NCBI GenBank assembly: GCA_964516925.1
Contig: CAZEXL010000005.1
Coordinates: 1-64,000 of the forward strand
Direction: 5' to 3'
Source: CAG-552 sp964516925
GTDB lineage: Bacteria > Bacillota > Clostridia > Christensenellales > Pumilibacteraceae
DNA length: 64,000 nt
A model generated the notes under the pieces. It made no database searches. It was given only the letters and a program-made list of their open reading frames with translations, and was not told the origin of the DNA. The position numbers were made by a program, and so were the translations under genes. Positions 8,340 to 15,759 of this stretch are shown piece after piece (the stretch's first letter is position 1; each line of letters opens with the position of its first letter).

Positions 8340-9653
8340 TTATTGGATAGAAAACCCTATCTCTTGCAGTTTTTTTCCGTTGTAATTTATTACGTCCATT
8401 ATTTGATTATAGATGGTTTGGACTTGAAGTTTGTCGGTAATTACTCGACTTACGTTGTCGAACCCGCCGTCGGAATGAGCGTAAAAGTTGCGATGCTTAA
8501 AATACTCGGTGTATAAAGCCGCCATTACCTCGGCGTAAATTACGGACGGTATTTTTTTGCGATAGCCCGACTTAAGTACGTAATTGCCGTTTTCTTTTTC
8601 GTACGCCTGACCTATCATTTTTACCATTATTCCTTGCGCGTGTTGCAAATCGAATATAAGTCGTTCCAAGCCGCGAAAACACGGAATAAGCAAGGTAGAA
8701 TAGTCGGACAGTACGACCGAAGAATTATTAATGTCTATAATTCCTATTGCCAAGTCGATTTTCGATTGCTCCGACAAAAACTCGTACGCAAACGGCAACT
8801 TCTTCTTAAGCTGTCGCTCGACGTCTTGCGCGCGCAATCCGCCGCCTTGCTTTATGTGCGACTTTATTGCCGTTTTGTAGTCGCTTATTTGCGAAAGCAT
8901 TAGCTGAACTTCGCTGTACAGGTCGCCGCGATTGCCGGCTAGCAGTACGTCGCCGTCGTATCTTAGCGTTACCTTTTCGTTAGCTGCGGTTACGACGTAC
9001 GTCTTTGCCTCGTCCGAAGAAACGAGCTTATAACGCATAGTCTTATTTTGTCTTATCTTTTTTAGTAACTCGCCGAATTTGTCCTCATCGACTTTTTTTA
9101 TCGTGAATTTATTAGTACCGCTTATTACTTCGCTTTTTGAATTAGTCTTTTTTGTGGCTTTGGCGGTTTTTGACCGTTCTTCTAAATTTTGCGAGTTCTT
9201 TGATTTTGACGGCGTTTTTTTACTTGACGTGGCACCGGTAGCAGCTCGTTTTTTTGCGACATTTTGCGTGCTTTTAGAATTTCGTTCCGCCGCTTTTGCT
9301 TGATCGTCAGGTTTATTGAGTGATTTTTGCGGCAAGGTTGTTCGGCTGTTCTTTTTATCGCCGACGGCAACGCGCTGTTCCGCATTGGCGTTTTTTATTT
9401 CGGGCGGAAGCAAATTTGTAACTGCGTCAAGCGCCGCCTTAGACGCCGTTATTATCAGCGTTTGGGCTTTAGTTTCATAAACGACGCTGACTCTATTCTT
9501 GCCGTAGCCGAATGCGTATCTGTCCTGCATTACCGATGAATCCGCAGGATTATGCGATTTAAACGTAAAATCCTTATTCTTATTTATGTTTTTTATAAAC
9601 AACGAAAAACTCTGTTCGCTACATCTATTATAATTAATTCTTATTGAATCCAT
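8340..9653 (-). CDS. RnlA-like HEPN-domain ribonuclease (orphan toxin candidate)
   Basis: 437 residues. The C-terminal part is all-helical and contains KHRNFYAHSDG, an R-x4-H motif (Arg388, His393) typical of HEPN ribonucleases and spaced as in RnlA (RNase LS) toxins. Two similar strand-helix modules precede it: residues about 1-85, and about 170-245 (TNKFTIKKVDEDKFGELL). They are joined by a Lys/Ser/Thr-rich linker, matching the repeated N-terminal domains of RnlA. Inference: mRNA-cleaving toxin or phage-exclusion nuclease. No RnlB antitoxin gene is adjacent. The ATG has no ribosome binding site and lies 6 nt from a -10 box. The family assignment is by motif and layout only. Confidence 0.7.
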   Translation of the reverse strand: MDSIRINYNRCSEQSFSLFIKNINKNKDFTFKSHNPADSSVMQDRYAFGYGKNRVSVVYETKAQTLIITASKAALDAVTNLLPPEIKNANAEQRVAVGDKKNSRTTLPQKSLNKPDDQAKAAERNSKSTQNVAKKRAATGATSSKKTPSKSKNSQNLEERSKTAKATKKTNSKSEVISGTNKFTIKKVDEDKFGELLKKIRQNKTMRYKLVSSDEAKTYVVTAANEKVTLRYDGDVLLAGNRGDLYSEVQLMLSQISDYKTAIKSHIKQGGGLRAQDVERQLKKKLPFAYEFLSEQSKIDLAIGIIDINNSSVVLSDYSTLLIPCFRGLERLIFDLQHAQGIMVKMIGQAYEKENGNYVLKSGYRKKIPSVIYAEVMAALYTEYFKHRNFYAHSDGGFDNVSRVITDKLQVQTIYNQIMDVINYNGKKLQEIGFSIQ

Positions 9654-9659
9654 AACTAT

Positions 9660-9688
9660 ATTTTACTATTTTACATACAAAATTGCAA
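9660..9688 (-). promoter_or_regulatory. Promoter giving a leaderless transcript of the HEPN gene
   Basis: On the minus strand: -35 TTGCAA (9683-9688), 17-bp spacer, -10 TAAAAT (9660-9665). Only six bases (ATAGTT) separate the -10 box from the ATG at 9653, so transcription should begin at the start codon. Confidence 0.65.
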
Positions 9689-9730
9689 TCGTTTTTATCG
9701 CACAAAATGACGATTAGTTAAATAAAATCA

Positions 9731-10048
9731 AACTTACTTTTCTTCCGTGAAGAAAAGTAAGCAAAAGAAGCTTGATAGGAATTAGTTTGCGAGCGGCTGT
9801 GCGTTTGATTGAACCGAGAGTGTACAGTTACACGGAAAGATTGCCACGTTTGCTACGCAAACTCGCAATGACAATAAGGTTTCGCTTCCGCGAGATCCTT
9901 CGCCTGCGGCTCAGAATAACGTAAGGTTTAGGTTTCTTTCGCTTACCTTTCTTTTCCTAAAGAAAGGTAAGTTTCTTTTGCCTACTTTGCAATTTAGTAT
10001 TTGTTTAGGTTTCTTTTGCCTACTTTTCTTTTCGAAAGAAAAGTAGGT
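9731..10048. repeat. Dispersed composite intergenic repeat, copy A
   Basis: Starts with the inverted repeat CTTACTTTTCTTCC ... GAAGAAAAGTAAG, continues with CAAAAGAAGCTTGATAGG, a CCGAGAGT ... ACGGAAAGATTGCCACG block and CGCTTCCGCGAGATCCTTCG CC-type text ending in CTCAGAAT. It closes with further AAGTAGG/CCTACTT-type inverted repeats. Related copies lie at 15281, 54791 and 59330. It fills the gap between the HEPN gene and the surface-protein gene; no gene is visible in it. Confidence 0.85.
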
Positions 10049-10068
10049 CTTTCCCTAAAAAAAGCAAT

Positions 10069-10100
10069 CAAAAAAGTCCGCAAGGAAAACCTTACGGACT
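10069..10100 (-). terminator. Terminator of the Ig-like surface protein gene
   Basis: Minus strand AGTCCGTAAGG / CCTTGCGGACT (one G-T pair) with a four-base loop, followed by TTTTTTG. It lies 20 bp after the stop codon. Confidence 0.85.
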
Positions 10101-10119
10101 TTGCTTTTGTAATTACTTA

Positions 10120-13100
10120 TTACGCTCTACGCTTACGGAATCTGATAAGATATACCACAACGCCTGCGATAAGCAAGATACCTACGATAATAAGAATCGT
10201 GCTGAGCATGGTAAGCGAAGTCGGAGTAGTACTAGTAGTGGTGCTTACAGTAATGGTGTACTTTTGTACGGACGCATTGCCGGCTGCATCGGTAAGAGTA
10301 ATTTCTACGGTATAATCTCCGCTCTTCACGAACACGTATTCGGTATCGACATCAACGGTGTAAACGCCGCTGTTTTCGGTAAGCTTGCTGAGTTTCGCGC
10401 TGCCGCTTACGCTGCTGACTTCGTTGCTGCCGCTGCCCGGTTCTACGAGTCTGTAGGTAACGGTGATGTCGCTCTTAACTTCGCTAGGGCCAAGTACGAC
10501 ATCCTTAATCGAACGATATTCGAACTTGTCGCCAACGGTTGCGCGCATCGCGGTAGTGTCGATATTGAACTGAGGAGCTTCGATATCGCCTACCTTAACG
10601 GTGAACTCTTTAGTGTTGGAGCCGTTAGAGTCGGTAGCCTTAGCGGTAATAGCGTACGTTCCGTCGTCGTCAAGTATGAGTGCGAAACGGCCGTGGAATT
10701 CGTAGTCAGTCTCTTCCTTGAAGGAATACTTAGCTTTGGAAGTATCTGCGCCTACGTATTCGTAAACCTTTTTAGCCGTGGATTGATTTCCGTCCGGATC
10801 GGTATAGGTTACGGTTACTTCGTAGTTCTGGTTTGCCGAATATGCAATGATCGAATCGGTGATATAGTATGCGCCGTCTTCATATCTGTTTGCGTTTTCC
10901 GGAGTCTTGGTCTTAGCAAGATAGGTCGGGATCTTACCGTCTACTTCGAACACAGCCTTTTCGGAATCGGTAACGGTCATTCCGTATACGGCGTTCTTGG
11001 TAAGAGAAGCTTCGAAGTTTGCTCCGAGCGCTTCTGCCTGCTTTGCGTAAAATTCGGTAATGGTGTATCCGCCCTGAGCAATCGGGGTGAATTCATAGCC
11101 GAGAATGCTGAACTTTCCGCCGCTGATCTTGAATACTCTTACGTATTCGTCTGCGGACGAACCGCTTACGGTGAAGTCTTTACGTTGCAACATATACGAG
11201 CTGCGAGCGGTACCTTCTGCGCTCCACGATGCGGAAGCTGCGTTAGGTCCTATTACTACGGTATCGTTAACCTTAGTAGCGGTTATCTTTTGAGCGTAAA
11301 CGTAACTGTTGCCGTTAGCGTCGATTATTCTTACGTTGATTTCATACTTTCCGCCGTTTGCGGGATTAAACTTAATATTGCGAACGTTAAGAGCTTCGTC
11401 GTCGCCGTTCTTGGAGAAGAAGAAGTAGCTGGACACGCCGTCGAGCGAAACGCCGTTTTCGTCTTTAATAGAAAGTTCGTAACCTACGAATTCGCGTTGA
11501 GCGATTCCGCTTACGGTAAAGCCGCCTACGTTCTGCTCGTTAGCGGTACCTGCTTGTACGTTGCTTACGATATCAAACGTAATGCCGCTGGTTTCGAAGC
11601 CGTCGCGAGTAGTGTAGATATTAAGCGAATAATCTTCGTCACCGTTTTTAAGTTCGGTTACGTTGCCTGCGTCGTCGGTAGCGGAATATGCAAAGTAAAT
11701 CTTATCGCCGAGTTCGAGTCTGTCGTCGTCGGAATTTTCGAAGAAGTACTTGCCTTGCGCTTCTACTATATTAAGCTCTTCGCCGCCGCTTACGTTGATG
11801 AAATCCGATGCGGAAAGGCTGTAAATTTTGTATACTTCGGTAAGACGGCTGTCCTTGTTATCGCTGACTACAATAGAAGGAACGGTGTACGTATCGGTTT
11901 CGCCGCCAACGATAAGGTAGTCGGGCAACGAGGGAGCCTCGACTTCCGGAGCTTCGTCGTCTACGAAAGCAATGTCGGAAACGTTTATGGTGTAAACCTT
12001 TTGCGAATTGTTGTATCCGCCGTTGTTAGCCTTGTCGCGGAAGCTGAACGTTATCGTCCAGTTGCCGGTTACGCCCGCCTTGGTCTTAGAATCGGAAGTG
12101 GTTCCGTCATAGAAATCGGAGAAGTTAATTCTAAGAACGGGTTGTTCCTTGGAGTTAACGCTTATGGTAACGCCGTCAACGTCGTCCTTGAAGTACTTGT
12201 TATAAGTAGAACTTGCAGGAGTCGTTGCGTTAATCGACTTACCCGATTGAATATCGGACGGAGTTAACGAAGTCCAACGAGCAACGGTAACCGAAGGATT
12301 AGCGATTTCCACGTTCATGGTAACGTCGCCGCTCCAAGCGTCTTCTAAAGTGTTAAGGTTGAATTTGTCGTAGTTGTCTACTACTTCGGGAATGGGAATT
12401 TCGACGGTAAGATCGTCGCCGGTCTTAACCACGCCCGCCTTGTTTTCTACGGACTTAAGTCCCCAAACGGTAGGAATCAAATCGTCGGCTACGTCTACGA
12501 TTACCGGACCGGTCTTGTCCGAAACGGTGATCTTGTAAGTGTGTTCCGAAGATTTATTGCCGCTGTCGTCGGTTGCAACGTAGGAAACTACGTACGTTCC
12601 AAGCTTGGTGGGATAGAACGTAGTAATTCTGTCGTTATCGAACGCACGGTTTGCTTCGAGTTCCTTTACCGCATAACCGTTGTCGTTGAGTTCGACTTCC
12701 TTAGCGGGATTACCGTCGGGATCGGTTACGCTAACGGTGATAAGAACGTTCTTGTCGTAGTTGTCTTCTGCCGTAGCTACGGGAAGAGTAACGCAAGTGT
12801 TTACGCTTGCCGACGAGGGCATATTTGCGATGTTTGCAAGCGTGGGAGCCTTGGTGTCTTCGAAGCTGCTTTGAACGATAACCGTAAACTCCTTGCTGTA
12901 CACCTTATTGCTGTTGGTAAAGCTTGCCGACAAAGTAACTATCTGATTGCCGAGAGACTCCATAGTAACTTCTGCGCCTGCGGTTTCGGTTCTTGCCGCG
13001 CCGGTAAGCGTCCAGCTTGTAGTTACGTTTTCGCTTACCTCAACGAGGTTGTTGTCCTCGTCGTACATAGCAAGCGACCAAGCGGGCAAAGTGAACTTTT

Positions 13101-13506
13101 CGCCAAGCTTGATATAGGTGGGAATACCTGCGCCGTTATCGGCAACTCTGATAAAGTATTCAGCCTCTTCATAACAATTTATAGTATAGGTGTAGCTAAC
13201 ATCATCCTTAGAATAAGTAACCGTATAGTTGCCAAGGTGCGAAGCCACGTAGCTTACGCCGTCGCCTAGCGACACGCCGTCGGGGCTTTTTACGGTAACC
13301 GTTGCGCCGCCGTCGGCAGCAGGAACGGTAAAGCTGTCTCCAAGCGCAACCTTAGACGGAATAACTCCGCTTTCGTGCAAGGAAACGCCGTTTCCGGATA
13401 CAGCGGTGGTGTTTGCAAGAACAACGCCGCCAAAACATCCGATCATCATCGCAACGGATATAACGATTACTAGAAGTCGCATCCATATGCTGTTGATTTT
13501 TTTCAT
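10120..13506 (-). CDS. Large anchored surface protein with Ig-like/DUF5011-type repeats
   Basis: 1128 residues. The N-terminus is a signal peptide (basic MKKINSIWMR, hydrophobic core, cleavage near VVLA). The body is almost all beta-strand, with repeated Ig/cadherin-like modules recognisable by DNYDK, YVVSYVATDDSGNKS, YFAYSATDDAGNV and similar endings. The C-terminus has a Thr/Ser-rich stretch, one transmembrane helix (about 1098-1120) and the basic tail RFRKRRA, so it is membrane-anchored with the bulk outside; there is no LPXTG. A likely role is adhesion or cell-surface scaffolding (inference). It has an AGGAG box and its own consensus promoter, and is monocistronic. Confidence 0.85.
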   Translation of the reverse strand: MKKINSIWMRLLVIVISVAMMIGCFGGVVLANTTAVSGNGVSLHESGVIPSKVALGDSFTVPAADGGATVTVKSPDGVSLGDGVSYVASHLGNYTVTYSKDDVSYTYTINCYEEAEYFIRVADNGAGIPTYIKLGEKFTLPAWSLAMYDEDNNLVEVSENVTTSWTLTGAARTETAGAEVTMESLGNQIVTLSASFTNSNKVYSKEFTVIVQSSFEDTKAPTLANIANMPSSASVNTCVTLPVATAEDNYDKNVLITVSVTDPDGNPAKEVELNDNGYAVKELEANRAFDNDRITTFYPTKLGTYVVSYVATDDSGNKSSEHTYKITVSDKTGPVIVDVADDLIPTVWGLKSVENKAGVVKTGDDLTVEIPIPEVVDNYDKFNLNTLEDAWSGDVTMNVEIANPSVTVARWTSLTPSDIQSGKSINATTPASSTYNKYFKDDVDGVTISVNSKEQPVLRINFSDFYDGTTSDSKTKAGVTGNWTITFSFRDKANNGGYNNSQKVYTINVSDIAFVDDEAPEVEAPSLPDYLIVGGETDTYTVPSIVVSDNKDSRLTEVYKIYSLSASDFINVSGGEELNIVEAQGKYFFENSDDDRLELGDKIYFAYSATDDAGNVTELKNGDEDYSLNIYTTRDGFETSGITFDIVSNVQAGTANEQNVGGFTVSGIAQREFVGYELSIKDENGVSLDGVSSYFFFSKNGDDEALNVRNIKFNPANGGKYEINVRIIDANGNSYVYAQKITATKVNDTVVIGPNAASASWSAEGTARSSYMLQRKDFTVSGSSADEYVRVFKISGGKFSILGYEFTPIAQGGYTITEFYAKQAEALGANFEASLTKNAVYGMTVTDSEKAVFEVDGKIPTYLAKTKTPENANRYEDGAYYITDSIIAYSANQNYEVTVTYTDPDGNQSTAKKVYEYVGADTSKAKYSFKEETDYEFHGRFALILDDDGTYAITAKATDSNGSNTKEFTVKVGDIEAPQFNIDTTAMRATVGDKFEYRSIKDVVLGPSEVKSDITVTYRLVEPGSGSNEVSSVSGSAKLSKLTENSGVYTVDVDTEYVFVKSGDYTVEITLTDAAGNASVQKYTITVSTTTSTTPTSLTMLSTILIIVGILLIAGVVVYLIRFRKRRA

Positions 13507-13549
13507 GTTGTTTCTCCTCTACAATAAGTAAGTATAATATAACTTTATG

Positions 13550-13579
13550 ATTATACCAAAAAATTCCACAAGCTGTCAA
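13550..13579 (-). promoter_or_regulatory. Sigma-A promoter of the surface protein gene
   Basis: Minus strand: TTGACA (13574-13579), 18-bp spacer, TATAAT (13550-13555). Both boxes are perfect consensus. The leader is about 35 nt and carries an AGAGGAG ribosome binding site. Confidence 0.9.
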
Positions 13580-13679
13580 ACATTTTTCGGCAATTATAAA
13601 GATATTATTTGCTTTGCTTCCAAAAATTATGTGAAATTAATCTTCGCTAAACGTATATAATCGTTTATCGTCTCCGCTT

Positions 13680-14447
13680 TTAAGCGTTTTGCAGATCGTA
13701 AACGATTTTAAGTCCTTTAAGCGTAAGAGTTCGGTCGACGACGTCGATTACATTGCTGCACGACGAAACGATCTCGCTAAGTCCGCCCGTAGCGATAACT
13801 TTTACTTCCTTGCCTATTTCTTTTTTGATACGCGCAACCATGCCCTCTATCATGGAAACATAGCCGTAAACAAGACCCGACTGCATATTGGTTATGGTGG
13901 TTTTGCCTATTACGTTTTTCGGAACGGTAAGTTCGACCTTGGGTAGTTTAGCAGTGCCCGTATACAAAGCGTCGGCACTCGATTTAAGTCCCGCGGCAAT
14001 CGCACCGCCAAGGTATTCGCCGTTTGCCGACACGACGTTAAAGGTCGTAGCCGTGCCGCAGTCGATAACTATGCACGGACCGCCGTAGATATTGTACGCC
14101 GCAACCGAGCCTACTATTCTGTCGGCGCCGACTTCTTTCGGATTATCGTACTTTACGTTGATACCCGTTTTTACGCCCGCGCCTACGATATACGGCTTTA
14201 CGCCAAAGTAAAAGCCGAGCATGTGTTCGAAGGTGTAATTCAGGTTGGGATTAACGCTGCTTATTATTCCGCCCGTTATGTCGGACGGCGAAATGTTTTT
14301 GTTTTTTAGCATTCCGACAAGATAAAAACCGTACTCGTCGCCCGTCTTGCTCATAGAGCTGGAAAGCCTGAGGCTGAGCGCAAGTTCGTCTCCGTCGAAT
14401 ATGCCTATCTTGGTGTTGGTATTGCCTACGTCTAGAACGATTATCAT
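13680..14447 (-). CDS. coaX: Type III pantothenate kinase
   Basis: Phosphorylates pantothenate in the first step of coenzyme A synthesis. 255 residues, the usual CoaX length. ASKHA-fold signatures: DVGNTNTKIGIF at the N-terminus (phosphate 1), GADRIVGSVAAY near 108-120, DCGTATTFNVV (phosphate 2) and the GGLSE adenosine motif near 220. It starts 36 bp after the ECF S-component gene and is probably cotranscribed with it, which links the pair to pantothenate use. Confidence 0.96.
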   Translation of the reverse strand: MIIVLDVGNTNTKIGIFDGDELALSLRLSSSMSKTGDEYGFYLVGMLKNKNISPSDITGGIISSVNPNLNYTFEHMLGFYFGVKPYIVGAGVKTGINVKYDNPKEVGADRIVGSVAAYNIYGGPCIVIDCGTATTFNVVSANGEYLGGAIAAGLKSSADALYTGTAKLPKVELTVPKNVIGKTTITNMQSGLVYGYVSMIEGMVARIKKEIGKEVKVIATGGLSEIVSSCSNVIDVVDRTLTLKGLKIVYDLQNA

Positions 14448-14483
14448 ATATAATACTCTCGATTTATGAATTTTATAGGAAGT

Positions 14484-15110
14484 TTATTTGCCCGAACGAT
14501 TGCGCGTCGAGACTATTCTAGCCACGGCGCGAGTGGACGGAGCAAGCACGAGGTTGAGCGCAAGCTCTACGAAAAAGTTAACGCCCACGCACATTACTAT
14601 TACTATGTAGAACGGCGAAGCACCGCTTACGTCGATATTAAGCGAGCCGAACGCACCGGCTACCGCACCGCTCATTATCAGCGCTCCTACTATAAACAGC
14701 CCGGTGTTCACTACGGGCGCGGTCGCCGCAGCCACGAACGTTGCCGCCGTGTCGCCCCAAAAACGCAAAGCCGTTTTGTACGCAAGCGCGGAAAGAACGC
14801 CTGCCGCAACGCCCTTAGTAAGACACAATATTACGGTGAATATCGGTTGGTCGTTAAGTAAATAAAGCGTAAAAGGATCGAGTCCGCACAATGCGTCGAT
14901 TATAACGATTATTCCGAACAGTGCGCCTAAAAACGCGCCCGCTTTTACGCCAAGAATAATTCCGCCCAAGACTATCGGTATAAGCACTAAACAAAAACTG
15001 GTTGCGCCTATCTTCATAAAGCCGCTTAGCACTTGAAACATAATGACCAATGCGGACAAAACGGCAAGATACGTTACGTTTCGAGTGGAAAAAAACTTTT
15101 TCTCTTGCAT
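14484..15110 (-). CDS. ECF transporter S component, probably for pantothenate
   Basis: 208 residues, five to six transmembrane helices. The N-terminal STRNVTYLAVLSALVIMFQV resembles the ECF S-component start, where the small-residue pattern of helix 1 contacts the shared EcfT subunit. The mid-helix GFMKIGATSFCLVLIPIVLGG and the NFFVELALN end fit the same family. The energising EcfA1/A2/T genes are not in the window, so it would be a group II S component. Pantothenate is inferred only from the cotranscribed coaX; other vitamins are not excluded. Confidence 0.8.
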   Translation of the reverse strand: MQEKKFFSTRNVTYLAVLSALVIMFQVLSGFMKIGATSFCLVLIPIVLGGIILGVKAGAFLGALFGIIVIIDALCGLDPFTLYLLNDQPIFTVILCLTKGVAAGVLSALAYKTALRFWGDTAATFVAAATAPVVNTGLFIVGALIMSGAVAGAFGSLNIDVSGASPFYIVIVMCVGVNFFVELALNLVLAPSTRAVARIVSTRNRSGK

Positions 15111-15222
15111 AAATCCTCCATCGGGTTCGATACGATACCCGTAGCAACAAAATAGAATTTAAGCTACGTATTTTTTGGGTCGAACGATTTGTCCGCCGTA
15201 CGCTTCACGCTTAAACGCAAAC

Positions 15223-15251
15223 ATTATATCACTTAGAATTATATTCCGCAA
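15223..15251 (-). promoter_or_regulatory. Promoter of the ECF-coaX operon
   Basis: Minus strand: TTGCGG (15246-15251), 17-bp spacer ending in TGA (extended -10), TATAAT (15223-15228). It gives a leader of about 105 nt. The leader has a short CGGGT/ACCCG hairpin just before the GGAGG box; I do not recognise a known riboswitch in it. Confidence 0.8.
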
Positions 15252-15280
15252 GCAAAATCGACTTTATATAAAAAAATACT

Positions 15281-15605
15281 CTTACCTTTCTTGCCGATAG
15301 AAAGGTAGGCAAAAGAAGCCTGATAGAATGTATTTGCGAGCAGTGGTATGCTTGATTGTGCCGAGAGCTACGAATTTAACGGAGAGATTGCCGCGTTGCT
15401 ACGCAAACTCGCAATGACAGTAAGGTTTCGCTTCCGCGAGATTCTTCGCCTGCGGCTCAGAATGACAGAAAATGCGGCTTAGAATGACATAAAGTTAAGC
15501 AAGAAAAAGGGGTAACGTTCTTCACATTACCCTTTTTGTAACTTAGAATTTGCTTAAGTTTCTTTCGCTTACTTTCCTTTCTCTAAAGAAAAGTAAGTTG
15601 CTTTT
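15281..15605. repeat. Dispersed composite intergenic repeat, copy B
   Basis: Same layout as the copy at 9731: a CTTACCTTTCTT/AAGGTAGG-like inverted repeat, CAAAAGAAGCCTGATAG, the ACGGAGAGATTGCCGCG block, ACTCGCAATGACAG, the TTCGCTTCCGCGAGATTCTTCG block and CTCAGAATGACAG. A CTTACTTTCC ... AAAAGTAAG pair closes it. It occupies the gap between the ECF promoter and the accessory operon end; no gene is visible. Confidence 0.85.
15504..15537 (-). terminator. Terminator of the SPFH/zinc-ribbon operon, inside repeat B
   Basis: AAAAAGGGGTAA (15504-15515) pairs with TTACCCTTTTT (15527-15537) around an 11-base loop. The stem has A and T runs on both sides, so it can work in either direction. A related hairpin is part of the repeat copy at 59.7 kb. 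Confidence 0.7.
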
Positions 15606-15607
15606 GA

Positions 15608-15757
15608 TTAGTTAGCCTTGGGAGGATGTAAATCCCAATTAGGGAAACACGACGCAAAGCCCTCGAGGTCGTCTGCGAGTTCAACCTCTTCTACTTCTAC
15701 TTCAAATTGTTCCAGATCGTCCGTCTGAAATTCGTCCAAACCGAAATCGTCCGTCAT
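15608..15757 (-). CDS. 49-residue acidic peptide ending in an FPNWDLHPP motif
   Basis: A short frame starting at ATG 15757 and ending with TAA at 15608-15610. It has an AGGAGG box and begins 2 bp after the coiled-coil protein gene. The peptide is strongly acidic (MTDDFGLDEFQTDDLEQF, then EVEVEEVELADDLEG) and ends CFPNWDLHPPKAN. The position, ribosome binding site and sharp composition argue for a real gene. The C-terminal W-D-L-x-P-P looks like a short linear recognition motif, perhaps for one of the operon partners. I do not recognise a family. Confidence 0.75.
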   Translation of the reverse strand: MTDDFGLDEFQTDDLEQFEVEVEEVELADDLEGFASCFPNWDLHPPKAN

Positions 15758-15759
15758 AA

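Noticed and set aside
10264..12267. A 667-codon open frame on the plus strand inside the surface protein gene
   Set aside because: It is antisense to a protein with a clear signal peptide, repeats, anchor, promoter and terminator; the long antisense frame arises from its codon bias and has no ribosome binding site.
15111..15222. Riboswitch (such as THF or another vitamin type) in the ECF-coaX leader
   Set aside because: No conserved core of a known class is visible; only a short hairpin next to the ribosome binding site.
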